In this document: in pieces, positions 32,412-40,997 of the stretch
Layout of the letters: every line of letters starts with the position of its first letter
Numbering within the stretch: the stretch's first letter is position 1
From: a virus
DNA length: 51,790 nucleotides
Virus record (IMG/VR): IMGVR_UViG_3300010885_060015
Span: 1 to 51,790 of that record
Strand: one strand, 5' to 3'
Position numbers and translations under genes: made by a program
Notes under the pieces: model-generated
What the model was told of the DNA's origin: nothing
Databases searched by the model: none
Seen by the model: only the letters and a program-made list of their open reading frames with translations

Positions 32412-33824
32412 CTATTTAATACGGTCGTAGGTTTCTTTGCATTCCGGATTCTTGCATGGCTCGCCGCTCTTCTTGCGCTTCTTGCAGAGCGGACAAGTAC
32501 CAGGCGTTAGATAGAAGAACTTGTCCATTTCGGGGTCGCGTTTCACTTTGCTCAACATTCTTTTGAGTTGGGCCTCTCTGTCTATCCCTTCGGATTTCAT
32601 GGCGCTCATCATGTGTCCATGCTTCCTCATCGCATCTAAAATATGATGGTGCGCGAACTTCTTCTTGAGTTTCTTCTCCGGAGCGGCTTCTGGTTCTGTC
32701 TCGCCGCCTAGATCGTCCTCGAAGTCTTCGCTGTCGTGATCTTCTTCGTCATCAAACTCTGAATCATCGTCTGAACTTTCGTCGTCAAACTCTGAACCAT
32801 CGTCCGAATCTTCGTCGTCAAACTCCGAATCGTCTGAGCCTTCCTCATCCTCATCTTCAAAATCCGACTCATCCTCGTCCGAGCCTTCTTCTCCTTCTTT
32901 ATCCTCGCCTCTTTCCATGTCGTCCATGTCGAAGCCATAAGGAAAACCGACAGCTTCATACATTCCTTCTTGGTCGGATACAAACTTGTTGTAGGAGTTG
33001 CTCATTGATCCGACGAGCGAGTCGCATCTTGACGGGCCATCTTGATCGTCGTTAAGCAAATTTGTCAGTTCTTCGTATGCCTCGGGGTGCTCAAATATAG
33101 CCTTGAGGAGTTTGTTAAGATAACCCATGCTTACCATGGTGGAGACGAGGTTGTTTAATATTCCTTCGTTCTTGTCCGCGAGTGCCGTTACGTAGCGGAT
33201 TACCTCGGGTGGGTGCGGCTGGAACTTTCCTGTAGTGTAAGCTGTTATGAACGGCATTGTTTCATCGTCCACTTGCCCGCAGCCACACTCATCAAGCATG
33301 TATTTGGTGAACTCGGCCAAGGACATGCCTTTGGTCTTATTGACGAATCCTTCCGTCTTCTTCACTTTCGCGGCTGTTTGAGTATCAGGGTTGTACTCAA
33401 GTTCCTTGTGTCCTAGTTCCCCGAGCGCCTTGTCTCCCGGCTTGATAGCCGATCCTATGTAAGGCTTGGCTCCCTTGTCCGGAGGAGATTCGGGAATCTT
33501 TCCGTTGTATTTTGCATTGATGTCTACTTTGACTTTCGTAATTTTTCCATTTTCATCCACATACTCTTTCATAACCTCTTTTTTGACTTCGGGCTTGGCG
33601 TCAACTTTTGGCTCGTACTTGAGCGCCTTATCGCCGAGTTCTGCCAGTCCGCTTTCTCCCTTTTCCGGAGCCTTGTTGGCGACCGGGGTTTTGTAGGGAA
33701 CCTTGCTATTAGGTGGCGTCTTTTCTTCTGGTCCGTGGTAGTCCGGCACGGTCTCTGTGTCCGGCTTATCTACAACCGCGCCTTTGTCGTTCATGTACTC
33801 AAGGAAAGAGGGGAATTTTGACAT
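32412..33824 (-). CDS. long acidic protein with capsid-targeting-like N-terminus and zinc-ribbon end
   Basis: 470 residues. It starts MSKFPSFLE behind GGAG. A proline/lysine-rich low-complexity part (residues ~15-150) contains near-repeats GDKALKYEP, GDKALGELG and GHKELEYNP. A helical domain follows (SLAEFTKYMLDECGCG onwards). Residues ~305-375 are extremely acidic with DDxSEFDDE repeats, and the end carries CPLCKKRKKSGEPCKNPEC, a zinc-ribbon. The make-up (acidic, low complexity, tagged N-terminus) is reminiscent of prohead core or internal virion proteins, but homology is not shown. Confidence 0.65.
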   Translation of the reverse strand: MSKFPSFLEYMNDKGAVVDKPDTETVPDYHGPEEKTPPNSKVPYKTPVANKAPEKGESGLAELGDKALKYEPKVDAKPEVKKEVMKEYVDENGKITKVKVDINAKYNGKIPESPPDKGAKPYIGSAIKPGDKALGELGHKELEYNPDTQTAAKVKKTEGFVNKTKGMSLAEFTKYMLDECGCGQVDDETMPFITAYTTGKFQPHPPEVIRYVTALADKNEGILNNLVSTMVSMGYLNKLLKAIFEHPEAYEELTNLLNDDQDGPSRCDSLVGSMSNSYNKFVSDQEGMYEAVGFPYGFDMDDMERGEDKEGEEGSDEDESDFEDEDEEGSDDSEFDDEDSDDGSEFDDESSDDDSEFDDEEDHDSEDFEDDLGGETEPEAAPEKKLKKKFAHHHILDAMRKHGHMMSAMKSEGIDREAQLKRMLSKVKRDPEMDKFFYLTPGTCPLCKKRKKSGEPCKNPECKETYDRIK

Positions 33825-33886
33825 TTTTAGCTCCGTTTTTGAATCGCTATGTATATATGAGCGATCCGGCTTTTTTCCAATCCGGA

Positions 33887-33915
33887 TTGCATGGCCTCAA
33901 AGTTCCATGTAGAAT
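33887..33915 (+). promoter_or_regulatory. promoter-like boxes for a leaderless dnaE C-part transcript
   Basis: TTGCAT at 33887-33892, 17 nt, TAGAAT at 33910-33915, then 6 nt to the ATG at 33922. No Shine-Dalgarno. It lies in the divergent gap with the minus-strand acidic gene. Confidence 0.5.
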
Positions 33916-33921
33916 CAGAAC

Positions 33922-36492
33922 ATGGACGATTCTAAAGAAAAACTGCTCAATCTCTGTGTTTCGGGCATGGCCGCCAAGGGTTTGTTGGGCCGAGAGTTCA
34001 AAGACCGCTTGAAGGTCGAAATTAAGGAAATAGAAAACCAAGCGGAATACGACTATTTCTTGGAACTCTACGAGAAGCGAGCCAAATTTCAAAAAAACGA
34101 GAATAATCTGCTTGTTCCGTATCTTTTAGGTTTAACGGACGAGTTCGACATATCCTCCGAGCCAGCCCATATACAAGGCGAATTCCCCGACATTGATGTG
34201 GACTACCTTCCCGTCGTTCAAGAGTATTTAAGAAAGGATTGGTGTCCTAGGCGGTTCGGACGCGACAAGGTCGTCAACATAGGAAACTATGGAACCTTCG
34301 GTATAAAGTCGGCCCTTCTTGACATGGCGCGAGTTCACGGAGCGGACTACCAAGAGATTCAGACCATAACCAAGAACCTTCAAGATAAGGACGACGAGGG
34401 CAAACCTCTCACTTGGGATAAGGCTATAGAGGTGGCTCCCGATCTTGCCGCGTACTGTGAGAAGAATCCAGAAATAGCGGATTCCGCGAAGCGATTAATA
34501 GACAGGAACAGAGGTCGAGGCAAGCACGCCGGCGGCACAGTTGTCTCCAATATAAACATATCCGACCTTGTTCCGGTAATGATTGATACGGACGGAAACC
34601 CTGTGTCTGGATGGACCGAGGGACTCCACGACCAAGATCTTCAGCCCGTAGGCTTAATTAAGTTTGATATTCTGGCCGTCAAGGATTTGTTGAGGATCGC
34701 CCACTGCTGCCATTTGGTGAAGCAAAGACATCTTGAGGTCAAGTCAATATCTGCTGTAGAGGGCGGTTCTGATTGGAGCAATACATCTTATTTGAATGAC
34801 CGAAAGGCTTTGGAACTTGCCAACAAATCCGAGACCAGAGGCATATTCCAGTTCGACGGCGAGGGAATGAGAAAACTTATAAAAGCGGGAGGCGTGGATC
34901 GTTTTGAGGATCTCGTCGCATATTCCGCACTTTTCCGGCCAGCTGCAATTGGGTTAAAGATGCACGAGCGTTATGTGGAGAGAAAGAAGGGAAGAGAAGA
35001 GTGGGAAGATCAAGTGCCGGAGTGCATGCGAGAGACATTGTCCAAGACTTACGGAATTATGATCTATCAAGAATCCGTAATGAAGGTTTTAAATGTTGTA
35101 GGAGACATACCTCTTGTTCACTGCGAAAAGATCAGGAAGGCCATTAGTAAAAAGAAAGTCAAGGAGTTCATCAAGTACAAACAGATGTTCCTTGAGAACG
35201 GCAGCAAGAAGACTGGCTGGCCTATTGAATCTGACGATGAAAAAAATATGAATTTCTTGTGGTCCCAGCTTGAAAATTTTTCATCCTATGGTTTCAATTT
35301 GAGCCATGCCGTAGCTTACACCCATACCAGTTCCCGTCTTCTTTATTTAAAGGCTCATTATCCCCTTGAGTTCTTCTGCTCCACTCTTGGCCTTGAAGGC
35401 GACGAGGACAAGGTTAAGATGTATAAGAGGGAAGCGGAACGCAGCGGAATAAAAATAAATAGGTGTGACCTCAACAAGAGCAAGGTCAACTACGAGATTG
35501 TGGGCGAAGAGATCTATGTAGGTTTTTCTAACATCAAAGGCATAGGCAAAGAGGTCGCCGAGAGGATTGTCTCTTTGCAGCCCTTCTCCGGGTTCCCAGA
35601 CTTCCTAGATCGGTTCGGCACCGATAAGAGAATCGTGGAACCGCTGGTTTGCCTCGGCGCATTCAAGGACGCGGCTCCGAACGTGCTTCTTGAATTCTAC
35701 GAAGACTACAAGAAGTGGTCCAAGGGCAACATAGACAAAGAGAAGAGACAGATGAAGCGCAGGGAAGAACTCGCCCAGTCCATAAAATCGATGTTGAAAG
35801 AGGGCTCAGAATCTTGCTTGGAGCATAATTTTTTAATGAATGTCTTTGAGAGCGGCGACGCATCTGCGATGAAGACTTTCATATCCAAGGAATTCAGCGT
35901 TTCTGATGTATTTGGCGTAGTGAAAAAGTACGCGAAGTCGGCTTTAGATTTTGAACACAAGGCCAACTTCAGTAAGGCTAATTCCATATCGTTTGAGAAC
36001 TGGACGCCGCAGAACAGACATCCGTCAGACAAGTGGCCCAACATCTTTGAATTGGAGAGGAAATACTACGGCTTTAGTTGGGAGCATCCAATCCAAAAAA
36101 GTTCTGACTATATCGGTGGCCACTCTTTTGGAATATTCAAGGATAACGACGATGTTGTCAACGCAGGTGTGGAGGTGATGATCACCAAGGGGCCACAAGA
36201 GAAGAAATCTAAGAAGGGCAACAAATATCATTTTATACTTGTAGAGGATGAAGACTGGAATGTGGAAGTGGTCACTTTTTGGTCTGAAGACTACACTAGG
36301 TTCGAAGAGGAACTTAAATATTGGAACGAGGAGCAAAATCGAGGTCATTTTATGAGGCTCAGGCTGACACGCCCAGGATCTGGATTTAAGTCCTACACCT
36401 TTGAATCCCCGTCCAAAGCCGTCAGGTATAAGTTGATACCGGCCGACAAGAAAAATGACCCGAGGCTCCAGATTATGGAGTCACCCATGTGA
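33922..36492 (+). CDS. dnaE: DNA polymerase III alpha, catalytic part
   Basis: 856 residues. FPDIDVDY at ~90 holds two catalytic Asp and LIKFDILAVKDLLRI (~247) the third. RGRGKHAGGTVVS, TRGIFQFDGEGMRKL, YSALFRPAAIG, GIMIYQESVMKV and NLSHAVAYTHTSSRLLYLKAHYP (given as a stretch near residue 465) are standard fingers/active-site sequence. A helix-hairpin-helix-like region and an OB-like end (VMITKGPQEKKSKKG) follow. It lacks PHP and the GPGRGS loop. Residues ~5-70 resemble the region before GPGRGS in the N-part (EKLLNLCVSG vs QKLLEYISIG; PYLLGLTDEFD vs YCLGVTDVDP), so the pieces overlap instead of splitting cleanly. It has its own promoter. Confidence 0.85.
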   Translation: MDDSKEKLLNLCVSGMAAKGLLGREFKDRLKVEIKEIENQAEYDYFLELYEKRAKFQKNENNLLVPYLLGLTDEFDISSEPAHIQGEFPDIDVDYLPVVQEYLRKDWCPRRFGRDKVVNIGNYGTFGIKSALLDMARVHGADYQEIQTITKNLQDKDDEGKPLTWDKAIEVAPDLAAYCEKNPEIADSAKRLIDRNRGRGKHAGGTVVSNINISDLVPVMIDTDGNPVSGWTEGLHDQDLQPVGLIKFDILAVKDLLRIAHCCHLVKQRHLEVKSISAVEGGSDWSNTSYLNDRKALELANKSETRGIFQFDGEGMRKLIKAGGVDRFEDLVAYSALFRPAAIGLKMHERYVERKKGREEWEDQVPECMRETLSKTYGIMIYQESVMKVLNVVGDIPLVHCEKIRKAISKKKVKEFIKYKQMFLENGSKKTGWPIESDDEKNMNFLWSQLENFSSYGFNLSHAVAYTHTSSRLLYLKAHYPLEFFCSTLGLEGDEDKVKMYKREAERSGIKINRCDLNKSKVNYEIVGEEIYVGFSNIKGIGKEVAERIVSLQPFSGFPDFLDRFGTDKRIVEPLVCLGAFKDAAPNVLLEFYEDYKKWSKGNIDKEKRQMKRREELAQSIKSMLKEGSESCLEHNFLMNVFESGDASAMKTFISKEFSVSDVFGVVKKYAKSALDFEHKANFSKANSISFENWTPQNRHPSDKWPNIFELERKYYGFSWEHPIQKSSDYIGGHSFGIFKDNDDVVNAGVEVMITKGPQEKKSKKGNKYHFILVEDEDWNVEVVTFWSEDYTRFEEELKYWNEEQNRGHFMRLRLTRPGSGFKSYTFESPSKAVRYKLIPADKKNDPRLQIMESPM

Positions 36493-36521
36493 ATTTGCGC
36501 CGGGAGCACTATTTTTAAGGC

Positions 36522-37100
36522 ATGGAAACACTAGAAGAGATGGAGATTAACGAGGAGAACTTTTCCTCTTACTTTAAGGACGTCAGGAACAACGTTCCCG
36601 AGAAAGGCGAGATCATAGCCCAATACTCGGCTGCGGCTGAGTTTGTAGAGGGCAACGAGAAGCGGCAGATAATATCCCTCTTAACGGCGACCGAGAACAA
36701 GATGGAGGCGACGGCGCAAGTGATGAGGAAACTCTTGCACGCCTCGGAACTTGATGCATACAGAGTTCCAAGGATGATGGCCGAGGACATTCTTTCCGGG
36801 ATGAGCGTTGACGAGGTTGTCCAAAAACCATACAAGTACACCTTCGAGATGTTCTTTTATACAAAGCCTGAGAATGTACCAAAGAGCGATCCGCACTGGA
36901 GCACGATTTCGGTATTGAATTTGGACGAGTTTCTTGATAAAAAGGACGGCCAGATAGAATCCAAGATTCTTTCCAAGGAAGAGTCTGATCGGTTAAATCT
37001 TGAATTTCGAGAGGTCGGCAATGTCGGTGCTAATTCCGAATCTGGGCAAGATGCGCCAAGTGGAGATGCCGCAAGCGTCCAAGTATCAGAGGTTGAATAA
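36522..37100 (+). CDS. hypothetical protein
   Basis: 192 residues, acidic (METLEEMEINEENF at the start) and largely helical, with a polar, Gly/Ser-rich end (NSESGQDAPSGDAAS). An AAGG lies very close to the ATG. The 3' end overlaps the next gene by 80 nt. It follows the polymerase by 29 nt and might share its expression. Not recognised. Confidence 0.55.
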   Translation: METLEEMEINEENFSSYFKDVRNNVPEKGEIIAQYSAAAEFVEGNEKRQIISLLTATENKMEATAQVMRKLLHASELDAYRVPRMMAEDILSGMSVDEVVQKPYKYTFEMFFYTKPENVPKSDPHWSTISVLNLDEFLDKKDGQIESKILSKEESDRLNLEFREVGNVGANSESGQDAPSGDAASVQVSEVE

Positions 37101-37611
37101 GGGCTCATTCTCTAAGATAGACCACATCAAGGACGACGGCACTCTCGTGGCTATGGAGTGGCTCCGTTGTCGAGAATATTTTCAAGATGAGTCTCAAGGC
37201 ATAAGGCGTTTTCTATTTTGTCATAAGCCCAATAAATCCAAACACATAGCCGCGTTCATGCACTGCGTGGAGGGGCGTCTAGGCCTCTGCACCAGGTCGA
37301 TGATCGGCCCGACTCAGAGAACCAACATATCTTGGATTAAATCTTCTCTTTGGTGGACAAACACATCTATGAAGAGGTCTCTTTTTACAATTCTGCTCAG
37401 ATGCGGGCAGAATTATCACCCAAAAATAGATGATTTTGATGAGGCTCTTTTTAGTGATCTCTATACGAAGCAAACTGAATTCGCCCTAAGACGATTTATG
37501 GATGGTCATACCAAATATACTGGACAGAGACGAGGGTGGTACAACCAGTTCAAGCAAGAAGGCGTCACCACCCACAAGCAAAAAATAGAAAGACTTTTAG
37601 TACTTCCTTGA
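37021..37611 (+). CDS. hypothetical basic protein
   Basis: 196 residues from the ATG at 37021 (GAGAGG upstream); later in-frame ATGs would remove most of the overlap with the previous gene. It is rich in Arg/Lys and Trp (ISWIKSSLWWTNTSMKRS) and contains two Cys in HCVEGRLGLC. The overlap of 80 nt in a different frame is unusual for this window. Function unknown. Confidence 0.55.
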   Translation: MSVLIPNLGKMRQVEMPQASKYQRLNKGSFSKIDHIKDDGTLVAMEWLRCREYFQDESQGIRRFLFCHKPNKSKHIAAFMHCVEGRLGLCTRSMIGPTQRTNISWIKSSLWWTNTSMKRSLFTILLRCGQNYHPKIDDFDEALFSDLYTKQTEFALRRFMDGHTKYTGQRRGWYNQFKQEGVTTHKQKIERLLVLP

Positions 37612-37668
37612 AAAGGTTTTATCAGCCGCGAATCTATATATATCAGACTTTAATCAAGGAAAACCGAA

Positions 37669-38190
37669 ATGAAAGACGCGCTTGAGGCATCAAAAGACGA
37701 TTTTGATAATTGGGTCGACAAATGGGACAAAGCACTCCAGAGCGACATTTTTAAGGACGCTCCGAAGCCCCCTTCTACATCCAAGCACGCCTCGGACGAC
37801 AGTTTCTTCGGACTTCAGCAGTCCAACCAAACTGATTCAATACAGTCTTCCGATTCTGAGTATTGGAGAGCCATAAATGCTGTCGCAGACGGCGGCGTAG
37901 ACATGCAAAGGCTTGATGAGGCCGACATGGGCGTTGCTCCGCTCGCCGGCGCCTCGCCTAACCCCGTGCGACGCGAGACAGAGGGCAAGGATCAGAACTT
38001 AGACCCTAGACCTCTTGGGTCAACCTTCGATGAGGATGACATTAAGAGCCTTGAGGATGCTAAGATGAAACTCTATGATCTCGAGTCCAAGGTTGCCACA
38101 ATGGACGACAAAGATTATTCGCCCCAAATCAAGGCCATGATTGCTAAGATTGACGAGTTGAGCGACAAGATGGGCCAGGTCAAGAAATAG
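37669..38190 (+). CDS. hypothetical protein with coiled-coil end
   Basis: 173 residues with AAGGA ahead of the ATG. The first ~110 residues are polar and disordered-looking (APKPPSTSKHASDDSFF); the C-terminus is a coiled coil (LEDAKMKLYDLESKV, AMIAKIDELSDKM). The 57-nt gap before it contains CTATATATATC, a possible -10 region. Possibly structural; not recognised. Confidence 0.55.
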   Translation: MKDALEASKDDFDNWVDKWDKALQSDIFKDAPKPPSTSKHASDDSFFGLQQSNQTDSIQSSDSEYWRAINAVADGGVDMQRLDEADMGVAPLAGASPNPVRRETEGKDQNLDPRPLGSTFDEDDIKSLEDAKMKLYDLESKVATMDDKDYSPQIKAMIAKIDELSDKMGQVKK

Positions 38191-38196
38191 CCCTTG

Positions 38197-39261
38197 ATGG
38201 AACGAAAAATGGATTTGGTTTGCGAAAGGCTTGATTCCACTCCTATGGACAAGCTAAGGGAATTGATTAAAAATTGTTCCGGTAAGGTGGCAATATTTAC
38301 TCATCCCTATCCTGATCCCGATGCCATCGGATCCATGATGGGTCTCAAGTGGCTACTTGGAAGGTTTGATATTACTGCGGATCTTTTTTATACCGGAACC
38401 ATATCCCATCCGCAAAACAGATCCATGGTCAACCTTCTGGATCCCGATCTTAAACTTTTAGTTGATTATTCTGACGCTCAGTATTGCCTCAGGGTGGCTG
38501 TGGACTGTATTCCCGAGAATGCCGGCATTCCATCCGGCGACTTCAAGTTTGATGTCGTAGTAGATCACCATAAGGAAGTCCCAAGGAATTTCGATGGTGT
38601 TTATATCAATTTAAAGGCTGGTAGTGCTTGCGCCACTATTTACTCAATCATTGAGTATTTTGATTTTGAGTTTGAGGAGAATGACGCTCTTGTTGCCACT
38701 AGCATGATGGTCGGCATTACGACCGACACTGATTTTCTTATGTCGGACGATTGCAGTGAATTTGAATTTAATGCTTGGAGCAAGATGTTCGCTCATAGAG
38801 ATCCGCTTCTCCTCAAACAAATCATAAACTTTGAACGGCCAAAGTTCTGGACAGACTCTAAGGCGCTTGCTTGCTCTGCCGCAACCGTGGAGGACAGCGT
38901 GGGTGTCGTTGGCATGGGAATTATCCCCGCAAAACACAGAGACATGATTGCCGACATGGCCGACGAGATGGTCACTTGGGAGGACGTCAACACCGCAGTT
39001 GTTTTTGCCCTTGTGGACGGCAACAGGATGGAAGGCAGCGTTAGAACCAAGGCTTCCTCGGTATCTGTGCCCTCTCTCTGTCAAGATTTGGCGGGCAAGT
39101 TCGGAAAGGGCGGAGGTAAACTCGGCAAAGGAGCCTACAGATACGACTTAGCCGGCGCATCTGTGGATGAGGATGAGGATGAGGAAATTAAGAAAAAAGC
39201 TTGGGAACTCTTTGAGGACAAAGAAACCAAAAGAGTCTTTAGAATCATAAGGAATAAATAA
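38197..39261 (+). CDS. DHH-family phosphoesterase, NrnA-like
   Basis: 354 residues (ATG 38209 is an alternative start). THPYPDPDAIGSMMGLKWLL carries the D-x-D, VAVDCIP and VVVDHHKEVP the second Asp and DHH, and SACATIYSIIEY the following helix. DHHA1-like sequence near the C-terminus reads GNRMEGSVRT and a Gly-rich GKFGKGGGKLGKGA (substrate-binding). NrnA-type enzymes degrade short oligonucleotides or pAp. It could clear nanoRNA or, if PAPS is used by the two sulfotransferases, the by-product pAp; that link is inference. Confidence 0.75.
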   Translation: MERKMDLVCERLDSTPMDKLRELIKNCSGKVAIFTHPYPDPDAIGSMMGLKWLLGRFDITADLFYTGTISHPQNRSMVNLLDPDLKLLVDYSDAQYCLRVAVDCIPENAGIPSGDFKFDVVVDHHKEVPRNFDGVYINLKAGSACATIYSIIEYFDFEFEENDALVATSMMVGITTDTDFLMSDDCSEFEFNAWSKMFAHRDPLLLKQIINFERPKFWTDSKALACSAATVEDSVGVVGMGIIPAKHRDMIADMADEMVTWEDVNTAVVFALVDGNRMEGSVRTKASSVSVPSLCQDLAGKFGKGGGKLGKGAYRYDLAGASVDEDEDEEIKKKAWELFEDKETKRVFRIIRNK

Positions 39262-39644
39262 TGCCTTTAAAAACATGTCCCAACTGTGGGGAAAAAAATC
39301 CTCCGAGGCGAAGACAATGCAGCAAGTGCGAAACTGCGTTTGCCTTTAAGGTCAAGAAAAAAAAGCCAAAGCAGTCTTCCGTTTGCGACTGGAGGTCGCT
39401 TATTTCCGGTGATTACATAAAGGCTTCGGGAGGCCCAGTCTGGTTGGACAAGGACAGTAATGAGATGCCTATGGGTTATTCCGGAACTTACAGCGTAGTC
39501 GGCTTAGACGAGAATGGAATATTAGCGCTCGGCAAGGACAAAACTTGCGGATTTTGTCATATCTGGATGGGCGACGAGACGGTCAGCGAATCGGGAATTA
39601 TAAAGAGGCCCCACAAGGTTTTTAAACTTCATGTCGCACAGTAA
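39261..39644 (+). CDS. zinc-ribbon protein
   Basis: 127 residues, coupled to the previous gene by TAATG. CPNCGEKNPPRRRQCSKC is a clear ribbon; a Lys-rich linker (KVKKKKPK) and a beta-type domain follow (DWRSLISGDYIKASGGPVW), with a second CGFCHIW pair. Nucleic-acid binding is likely; the exact role is unknown. Confidence 0.6.
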   Translation: MPLKTCPNCGEKNPPRRRQCSKCETAFAFKVKKKKPKQSSVCDWRSLISGDYIKASGGPVWLDKDSNEMPMGYSGTYSVVGLDENGILALGKDKTCGFCHIWMGDETVSESGIIKRPHKVFKLHVAQ

Positions 39645-39816
39645 TTTCATAATAAAATGCGAGTATTGCAAGTGGTTTGAGGAATCCACAGGTTTTTCCA
39701 AAGATCTATCTCATTTAGTTGAGATCAAAAACTCTTGCTCTAACTGCGGTCGGCCTCGACGTTTTAGATGTCCCGCATGCAAGAGGTTTGCCAAGATGAC
39801 AAGGAAAATTTCTTGA
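39631..39816 (+). CDS. small zinc-ribbon protein
   Basis: 61 residues, starting within the end of the previous gene (14-nt overlap). Three CxxC sets: CEYCKWF, CSNCGRP and CPACKRF. The end is basic. The stop overlaps the next start as TTGA. Two adjacent zinc-ribbon genes suggest a shared process. Confidence 0.55.
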   Translation: MSHSNFIIKCEYCKWFEESTGFSKDLSHLVEIKNSCSNCGRPRRFRCPACKRFAKMTRKIS

Positions 39817-40997
39817 AGCTTCTAAAAACTGCAAAGCGGAACCCCGGTGACCAAAAAGATTTTATACCGGAAGAGCGGATGGAGGACATAAAGTTCAACA
39901 TCTTCAAACTTAACAGTAGGCCCCGCCCGGCCGACCCTAGACAAGTTATAGTTGTCAGTTGTTTTTCTGAGTTCGGGTGTGAGACCACTGGAGCCCTCTA
40001 CTGCCTCCCAAGGATAATGAGGGATCATCCTGGAAAGTATAAGATAGTTGTCGGCTGGCATGGACGGGAATACCTCTACAGGCATCTTGTAGACGAGTTT
40101 TGGGAGGTTAAGAAAGAACACATGTGGCTTAGGGAATACGCTCGGGCGTTCCACCACGAATCAGAAAACCTTCATAGGACTGAGAAAGCCCTTGAAGAAT
40201 TCGGTGTGGTAGTCCCCTCATCGTACTTAGGTCATATTTTCATATCTGCCAAATGCTTCAATTGTAAACTTTTTTACAACACTGTTTTTTTGGGTAGTCG
40301 ATACGAGAAAGATACTTGCCCCCAGTGCGGAAGTTCTAATCTCATGCCTTCTATAGCGGGCGCGGTATCCTATTGGAAACAGAGAGCGGTGAGAATTCCT
40401 CCTCCGGAAGAATCTAAACTTGAGAGCGTGAGGAAGTATATCGGCAACAAGCCGGTCGGAATATTTGCTCGAGGAAGGAAGTGCTACGGAAGAAACCTCC
40501 AGCCAGAATTTTATGTCGGACTTATAGGGCTTCTTAGGGATATGGGCTATGACCCAATATGGCTTGGAGAAAAGGTCAGTACTATCCCGTGTCCCGTGTC
40601 TGATGTCGTAGACTTCTCCAGAATGGAAGAATCCAAGGATTTAGAGTCAACTCTAGCTATTGTAAAGCAGTGCTGTTTCACAGTTCAGTTTTGGACAGCA
40701 TCTACTCGTCTCGCAGGTATGATGGGCATTCCTTATCTTCTTTTCGAGAGCCCTGAGCAGATATGGGGTCAAGGGCAAGAGGGCATAAGGAGAAATCTTT
40801 GTGACTTTGGTCCGAGAAAACTTTCCATAAACCACTATCTGAATGTATACCAAGATAACAAAAAAGGACTAGAAATAGTAAAAAATTGTATAGGCGAAAT
40901 GGAGCACGGTAATTTCGAGGATCACATGGGACTCGTGGAAGAAAGTATTGTTTCAAAGATGAGGGAAGAAAATAAGCAAAGGGTTGGCGACATATGA
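39813..40997 (+). CDS. GT9/heptosyltransferase-like GT-B protein
   Basis: 394 residues from the TTG at 39813, which follows AAGGA and overlaps the previous stop; an ATG at 39768 has no Shine-Dalgarno. VIVVSCFSEFGCETTGALYC opens the N-terminal domain. A CFNC...CPQC ribbon is inserted mid-protein. The C-terminal domain VGIFARGRKCYGRNLQPEFY and MGYDPIWLGEKV, then LAGMMGIPYLLFESPEQIWG, follows the GT9-type nucleotide-sugar site. It may use ADP-heptose from hldE, an inference. The next gene is a diverged paralogue. Confidence 0.6.
   Translation: MKLLKTAKRNPGDQKDFIPEERMEDIKFNIFKLNSRPRPADPRQVIVVSCFSEFGCETTGALYCLPRIMRDHPGKYKIVVGWHGREYLYRHLVDEFWEVKKEHMWLREYARAFHHESENLHRTEKALEEFGVVVPSSYLGHIFISAKCFNCKLFYNTVFLGSRYEKDTCPQCGSSNLMPSIAGAVSYWKQRAVRIPPPEESKLESVRKYIGNKPVGIFARGRKCYGRNLQPEFYVGLIGLLRDMGYDPIWLGEKVSTIPCPVSDVVDFSRMEESKDLESTLAIVKQCCFTVQFWTASTRLAGMMGIPYLLFESPEQIWGQGQEGIRRNLCDFGPRKLSINHYLNVYQDNKKGLEIVKNCIGEMEHGNFEDHMGLVEESIVSKMREENKQRVGDI

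Noticed and set aside
30900-34000. Split intein at the dnaE break
   Set aside because: No N-intein of ~100 residues beginning with Cys after the N-part and no C-intein His-Asn end before the C-part; the C-part begins with its own polymerase-like sequence.
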